A DNA stretch of 64,000 bases from Antribacter gilvus (lineage in GTDB: Bacteria; Actinomycetota; Actinomycetes; Actinomycetales; Cellulomonadaceae): the NCBI RefSeq assembly GCF_003946865.1, contig NZ_QXTH01000001.1, positions 1-64,000 of the forward strand, in the 5' to 3' direction. The notes below the pieces were generated by a model. That model was not told where the DNA came from. It did no database searches and saw nothing but the letters and a program-made list of their open reading frames with translations. The translations under genes and the position numbers were made by a program. Shown here piece by piece: positions 61,062 to 64,000 of this stretch; the first letter of the stretch is position 1; each line of letters begins with the position of its first letter.

Positions 61062-61769
61062 GTGACTGGAACCGAAGCAGGACCGTACGACATCTTGCCG
61101 ATGCTCGGCCGTGGCAAGCACAGGAACCCGAAGAAGGGCGCGTGCTTCATGGAGCTGGCGTCCTACCTGGCGGGCGAGAGATGGAGCGATCACCCGCAGT
61201 GCACGCACCCGCTGATCGCGATGCTCGCACGCGCGGTGAACGACCTGACCTCCGACCAGGCCAGGCCCAAGCTGGCGCCGCTGATCCCGTCCGTGATCGG
61301 CCTGACCAGCGACGACCCGCGGTGGGACGTGCAGATCGCCCTCCGCGCGGCGCAGACCGCGCTGCCGGTGGCCCCTGCGGACCGCCAGCAGACCCTTGCC
61401 GTGGCGATCCTGGGCAGCGAGCGCATGCTCGACGCCCTCGACGGCCGCCCGGACGGGACCCTCGCGCCCGCGAGCCGTGACGCGCTGGCCACCGTTCCCC
61501 GCACGGCGGCGTGGGCGGAGCGCTTCTGCGCCGGCACCACCGTGCGACCCAAACGGTTCGTGCGGGACGCGGCACCGAGCGTGGTCTCGACGGCGGTGCA
61601 GGGGATCTCGGAGGCCTTCGTCCCGGACGTGGACGACCGCCTGCGGATGCTCCTCAACGACACGATCGAGGACGCGCGCCGCTGGGCGGGCCTGGTGGAG
61701 GAGGAGCCGGTGTCCCTCGAGCCTCAGGTCTGGGAGCCGGTGGTCAAGCCGGCGCCTGCGAGCGTCTGA
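61062..61769 (+). CDS. Conserved hypothetical actinobacterial protein
   Basis: This 235-aa soluble protein contains GACFMELASYLAGERWSDHP followed by QCTHPLIAMLARAVNDLTSD, a segment I recall from unnamed actinobacterial proteins. A helical middle and an Arg-rich region follow, with no catalytic motif. It may be a helical bundle. The GTG at 61062 with an upstream GGGGTGG is preferred. Confidence 0.75.
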   Translation: MTGTEAGPYDILPMLGRGKHRNPKKGACFMELASYLAGERWSDHPQCTHPLIAMLARAVNDLTSDQARPKLAPLIPSVIGLTSDDPRWDVQIALRAAQTALPVAPADRQQTLAVAILGSERMLDALDGRPDGTLAPASRDALATVPRTAAWAERFCAGTTVRPKRFVRDAAPSVVSTAVQGISEAFVPDVDDRLRMLLNDTIEDARRWAGLVEEEPVSLEPQVWEPVVKPAPASV

Positions 61770-61854
61770 CCGGCCGCCTGTCGATCGGGACCCTGCCGGA
61801 TCGTCATGGTGGTGTCCGACACCAGACACCACCGACGACCCGGAGGGCCGAACC

Positions 61855-62226
61855 ATGCGCTACACCCTGCTCCTGCACTACCGCGAGATGACCGAGGCCG
61901 ACCTGGGACCTGAGGTCCAGGCAGAGGGCGAGCGCGCCTTCCAGGCCTACGCCGCAGCCCTCGACGAGGCGGGCGCACTGATCTCGGCCGAGGTGCTCCA
62001 GCCGTCGAGCGCGAGCACGACGGTCACGCTGCGCGACGGCGAGCTGCGCGTCCAGGACGGCCCCTTCGCCGACACGAAGGAGCAGCTCGGCGGCACCTTC
62101 GTCATCGACGTGCCCGACCTCGACGCCGCGCTGGCCTGGGCGCAGAAGGCGCCCAGCGCCCAGTGGGGCACGGTCGAGGTGCGCCCCTCGGCCACGCACT
62201 ACGCCGACGGCGCCTGGACGCGCTGA
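61855..62226 (+). CDS. YciI / DGPF family protein
   Basis: This 123-aa protein has the DGPF signature (VQDGPFADTKEQLGGTFVID) in a dimeric alpha-beta-barrel fold. DGPF proteins are the known genomic partners of ECF42 sigma factors, and the next gene, which starts straight after its stop codon, is one. CGGAGGG lies upstream of the ATG. Confidence 0.95.
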   Translation: MRYTLLLHYREMTEADLGPEVQAEGERAFQAYAAALDEAGALISAEVLQPSSASTTVTLRDGELRVQDGPFADTKEQLGGTFVIDVPDLDAALAWAQKAPSAQWGTVEVRPSATHYADGAWTR

Positions 62227-63582
62227 GTGCACGGCGTCGTGACCCCCGGCTCCGGCGCGCCGGCCGCCGGGGCCGGGGGTCCGCCGTCGGGCGCTGGAGA
62301 GGTGCTCGCCCGGGCCGACCTGGTCGCCCGGGCCTCGTACGGACGCCTGCTGGCGCTGCTCGCGGCCCGCGACGGGGACATCGCCCGCGCCGAGGACGCC
62401 CTCGCCGACGCGTTCGAGCGCGCCCTGCGCGTCTGGACCGCCGACGGCGTGCCCGCCAACCCGGAGGGCTGGCTCCTCACGGTGGCGCGCAACAGGCTCC
62501 GCGACCTGTACCGGTCGGCGGCCTTCCGCAGCGGCCCGCTGCCCGACGACGCCACGCTCGCGCAGGTCCTGCACGTCGCCCCGGGCGGGGAGCACGCGGG
62601 CGCCCCGGCCGACGCCGCCCTCGGCGAGCTGCCCGACCGGCGGCTCGCGCTCCTGTTCGTGTGCGCCCACCCCGCGGTGGACCCGGGGATCCGTACGCCG
62701 CTGATGCTGCAGACCGTGCTCGGCGTCGAGGCTCGCGACATCGCGGCGGCGTTCGCCGTGCCGGCGTCCGCGATGGCACAGCGGCTCGTCCGGGCGAAGC
62801 GCCGCATCCGCGACACCGGCATCCCGTTCCGCGTCCCCGGGCCCGAGGAGCTCCCGGACCGCCTGGGACCGGTGCTCGAGGCCGTCTACGGCGCGTACGC
62901 CGTGGACTGGCGCGGTGACCAGCCCGAGGTCCGCACGTCGCTGGGCGGCGAGGCGCTGTACCTCGCACTGCTGCTCGCCGACCTCCTGCCCCGTGAGCCC
63001 GAGGTGCTCGGGCTCGCGTCGCTCCTCTGCCACTCCGCCGCGCGGGCGCCCGCGCGCGTGGTGGACGACGAGCTGGTGGCGCTCGACGAGCAGGACCCCG
63101 GCCGGTGGGACAAGAGCCTCGTCCGGCAGGGCGACGTCCTCCTGGAGCGGGCGCGGCGCGTCGGCGGCCTCCGCCGGGTCGGCCGGTTCCAGCTCGAGGC
63201 CGCCGTCCAGTCGGCCCACGCGGACCGCGCCCGGACGGGGACCACCGACTGGTCCGCCCTCCTGCTGCTGCACCGGGCGCTCGTCCGGGTCGCGCCCAGC
63301 CTCGGCGTGCGCGTGGCGCTCGCGGCGGTGGTCGGCCGGACGGACGGGCCCGCCGCGGGCCTCGCGGAGCTCGACCGGGTCGACGACGCCGCCCTGGACG
63401 GCTTCCAGCCCGGCTGGGCCGTGCGCGCCCACCTGCTCGCCGCGACAGGCGACCCTGCGGCCGACGTGGCCTACGCCCGCGCGATCGAGCTCACGGCGGA
63501 CCCGCACCTGCGGCGCCACCTGCAGCGGCGGCGGGCCGCCTTACCCGCTGAGACGCCGGACGGCGAGACCTGGAGCGGGTGA
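62227..63582 (+). CDS. ECF42-type RNA polymerase sigma factor
   Basis: This 451-aa protein has a region 2 (DIARAEDALADAFERALRVW, then GWLLTVARNRLRDLYR), region 4 (LLFVCAHPAVDPGIRTPLML, then AMAQRLVRAKRRIRDTGIPF) and a long C-terminal TPR-like domain of about 200 residues (DUF6596-type) characteristic of ECF42. It starts at a GTG immediately following the DGPF stop, so translation is coupled. No anti-sigma factor is present, as expected for this group; the C-terminal domain is thought to control activity. Confidence 0.93.
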   Translation: MHGVVTPGSGAPAAGAGGPPSGAGEVLARADLVARASYGRLLALLAARDGDIARAEDALADAFERALRVWTADGVPANPEGWLLTVARNRLRDLYRSAAFRSGPLPDDATLAQVLHVAPGGEHAGAPADAALGELPDRRLALLFVCAHPAVDPGIRTPLMLQTVLGVEARDIAAAFAVPASAMAQRLVRAKRRIRDTGIPFRVPGPEELPDRLGPVLEAVYGAYAVDWRGDQPEVRTSLGGEALYLALLLADLLPREPEVLGLASLLCHSAARAPARVVDDELVALDEQDPGRWDKSLVRQGDVLLERARRVGGLRRVGRFQLEAAVQSAHADRARTGTTDWSALLLLHRALVRVAPSLGVRVALAAVVGRTDGPAAGLAELDRVDDAALDGFQPGWAVRAHLLAATGDPAADVAYARAIELTADPHLRRHLQRRRAALPAETPDGETWSG

Positions 63583-63620
63583 AAGACCGGGTCGGCATGG
63601 TCCTTCCAGGGAGTTACCTG

Positions 63621-63626
63621 TACGGT
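63621..63626 (+). promoter_or_regulatory. Leaderless -10 (TACGGT) of the edge gene
   Basis: TACGGT then 6 nt then the GTG at 63633. Confidence 0.4.
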
Positions 63627-63632
63627 CCGGGC

Positions 63633-64000
63633 GTGACCCCTGCTGCCCGCTGGTGGGTCGAGCACGCATCCTGGTTTCTCGCGACTGAGCTCGTCCGCCG
63701 ACATCCCGCGTGCTCCGTCGTGCACGTGCGCTCCGCCGACGGGCAGTCCGACCGGATCTGGATCGGCGGGTGGACGGGCGCGGCGTCGTCCCCCGTGTTC
63801 GTGCAGCGGTGGGCCCTGGACCGTCTGGGTGGCACCCTGCATGTGGGCCGCGAGATGCGTCTCGTCGCCACCGAGCCCTGGTTCGAGATCGTCCGCGACG
63901 ACCCGACAGCCCTCGTGGACCTCCTCGAGGAGGCGGCCGGGTTCCCGGTCACAGTCGACCCGCGGCCGCCGTCGGCCCGGACGCTGACGTACCAGGTGAT
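63633..64000 (+). CDS. Partial hypothetical protein, truncated by the window edge
   Basis: An open frame starts at GTG 63633 (MTPAARWWVEHASWFLATEL) and is still open at 64000 after 122 codons. It contains SDRIWIGGWTGAASSPVFVQ, WALDRLGGTLHVGREMRL and a helix DPTALVDLLEEAAG. It has the composition and leaderless context of a real gene. A YbjN-like chaperone fold is a weak possibility. The stop lies outside the window. Confidence 0.65.
   Translation, partial: MTPAARWWVEHASWFLATELVRRHPACSVVHVRSADGQSDRIWIGGWTGAASSPVFVQRWALDRLGGTLHVGREMRLVATEPWFEIVRDDPTALVDLLEEAAGFPVTVDPRPPSARTLTYQV

Overview
The window is high-GC, gene-dense DNA from one actinobacterial chromosome. Gene content points to Micrococcales, possibly Promicromonosporaceae or Cellulomonadaceae (an inference): a mycobacterial-type inositol-1-phosphate synthase, a PASTA-bearing class A PBP, a DUF222/HNH 13E12-type protein, LAL-type LuxR regulators, and many genes whose start codon sits 6-8 nt after a -10-like TAnnnT hexamer, as in leaderless actinobacterial mRNAs. 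I see no rRNA, tRNA, CRISPR array, insertion sequence or prophage.

Layout. 1-1.5 kb: a terminator, a GNAT acetyltransferase and a DUF7660-like protein. 1.6-17.2 kb: the conserved replication/ribosome block (dnaB at one end; rplI, rpsR, ssb, rpsF at the other), split by about 12 kb of accessory genes: a MATE exporter, an orphan winged-helix regulator, a large secreted subtilase, and four consecutive secreted proteins that each carry five DWDGDG repeats. A cluster of DnaA-box-like 9-mers lies between dnaB and the MATE gene, and the rpsF leader can fold over its own Shine-Dalgarno. 17.2-22.3 kb: padR-ino1, a bifunctional PBP and a small Rho-N-type protein. 22.5-28.5 kb: a membrane protein made almost wholly of xxxLxxG heptads, a 66-nt hairpin, two DUF305 proteins flanking an LVIVD-repeat secreted protein, and a CPBP-like membrane protein. 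28.6-36.7 kb: cstA with its YbdD partner, a rubredoxin-like/MBL-fold protein, and a histidine kinase, response regulator and ABC-2 exporter set. 36.7-46 kb: an M15 peptidase, a 53-aa protein, the DUF222/HNH protein with a pentapeptide minisatellite, and three tandem membrane-anchored PQQ-like propeller proteins with conserved cysteines. 45.7-52.7 kb: DNA repair and metabolism (endonuclease IV, non-specific nuclease, PEP carboxylase, CbiX-like chelatase, VOC protein, 5'-3' exonuclease). 52.7-60.8 kb: on the minus strand, a SpoIIE-type phosphatase, a SigG-like sigma factor, a universal stress protein, two fluoride channel genes and a LAL regulator. 61-64 kb: a hypothetical protein, a DGPF (YCII-related) protein with its ECF42 sigma factor, and an open frame running off the right edge.

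Functional links that the layout supports: padR/ino1, cstA/ybdD, kinase/regulator, ABC ATPase/permease, the second and third propeller genes, USP/crcB/crcB and DGPF/ECF42 overlap or abut and are probably cotranscribed and translationally coupled. The most unusual content is the five-repeat secreted protein array, the propeller trio, the giant heptad protein and the DnaA-box cluster beside dnaB.
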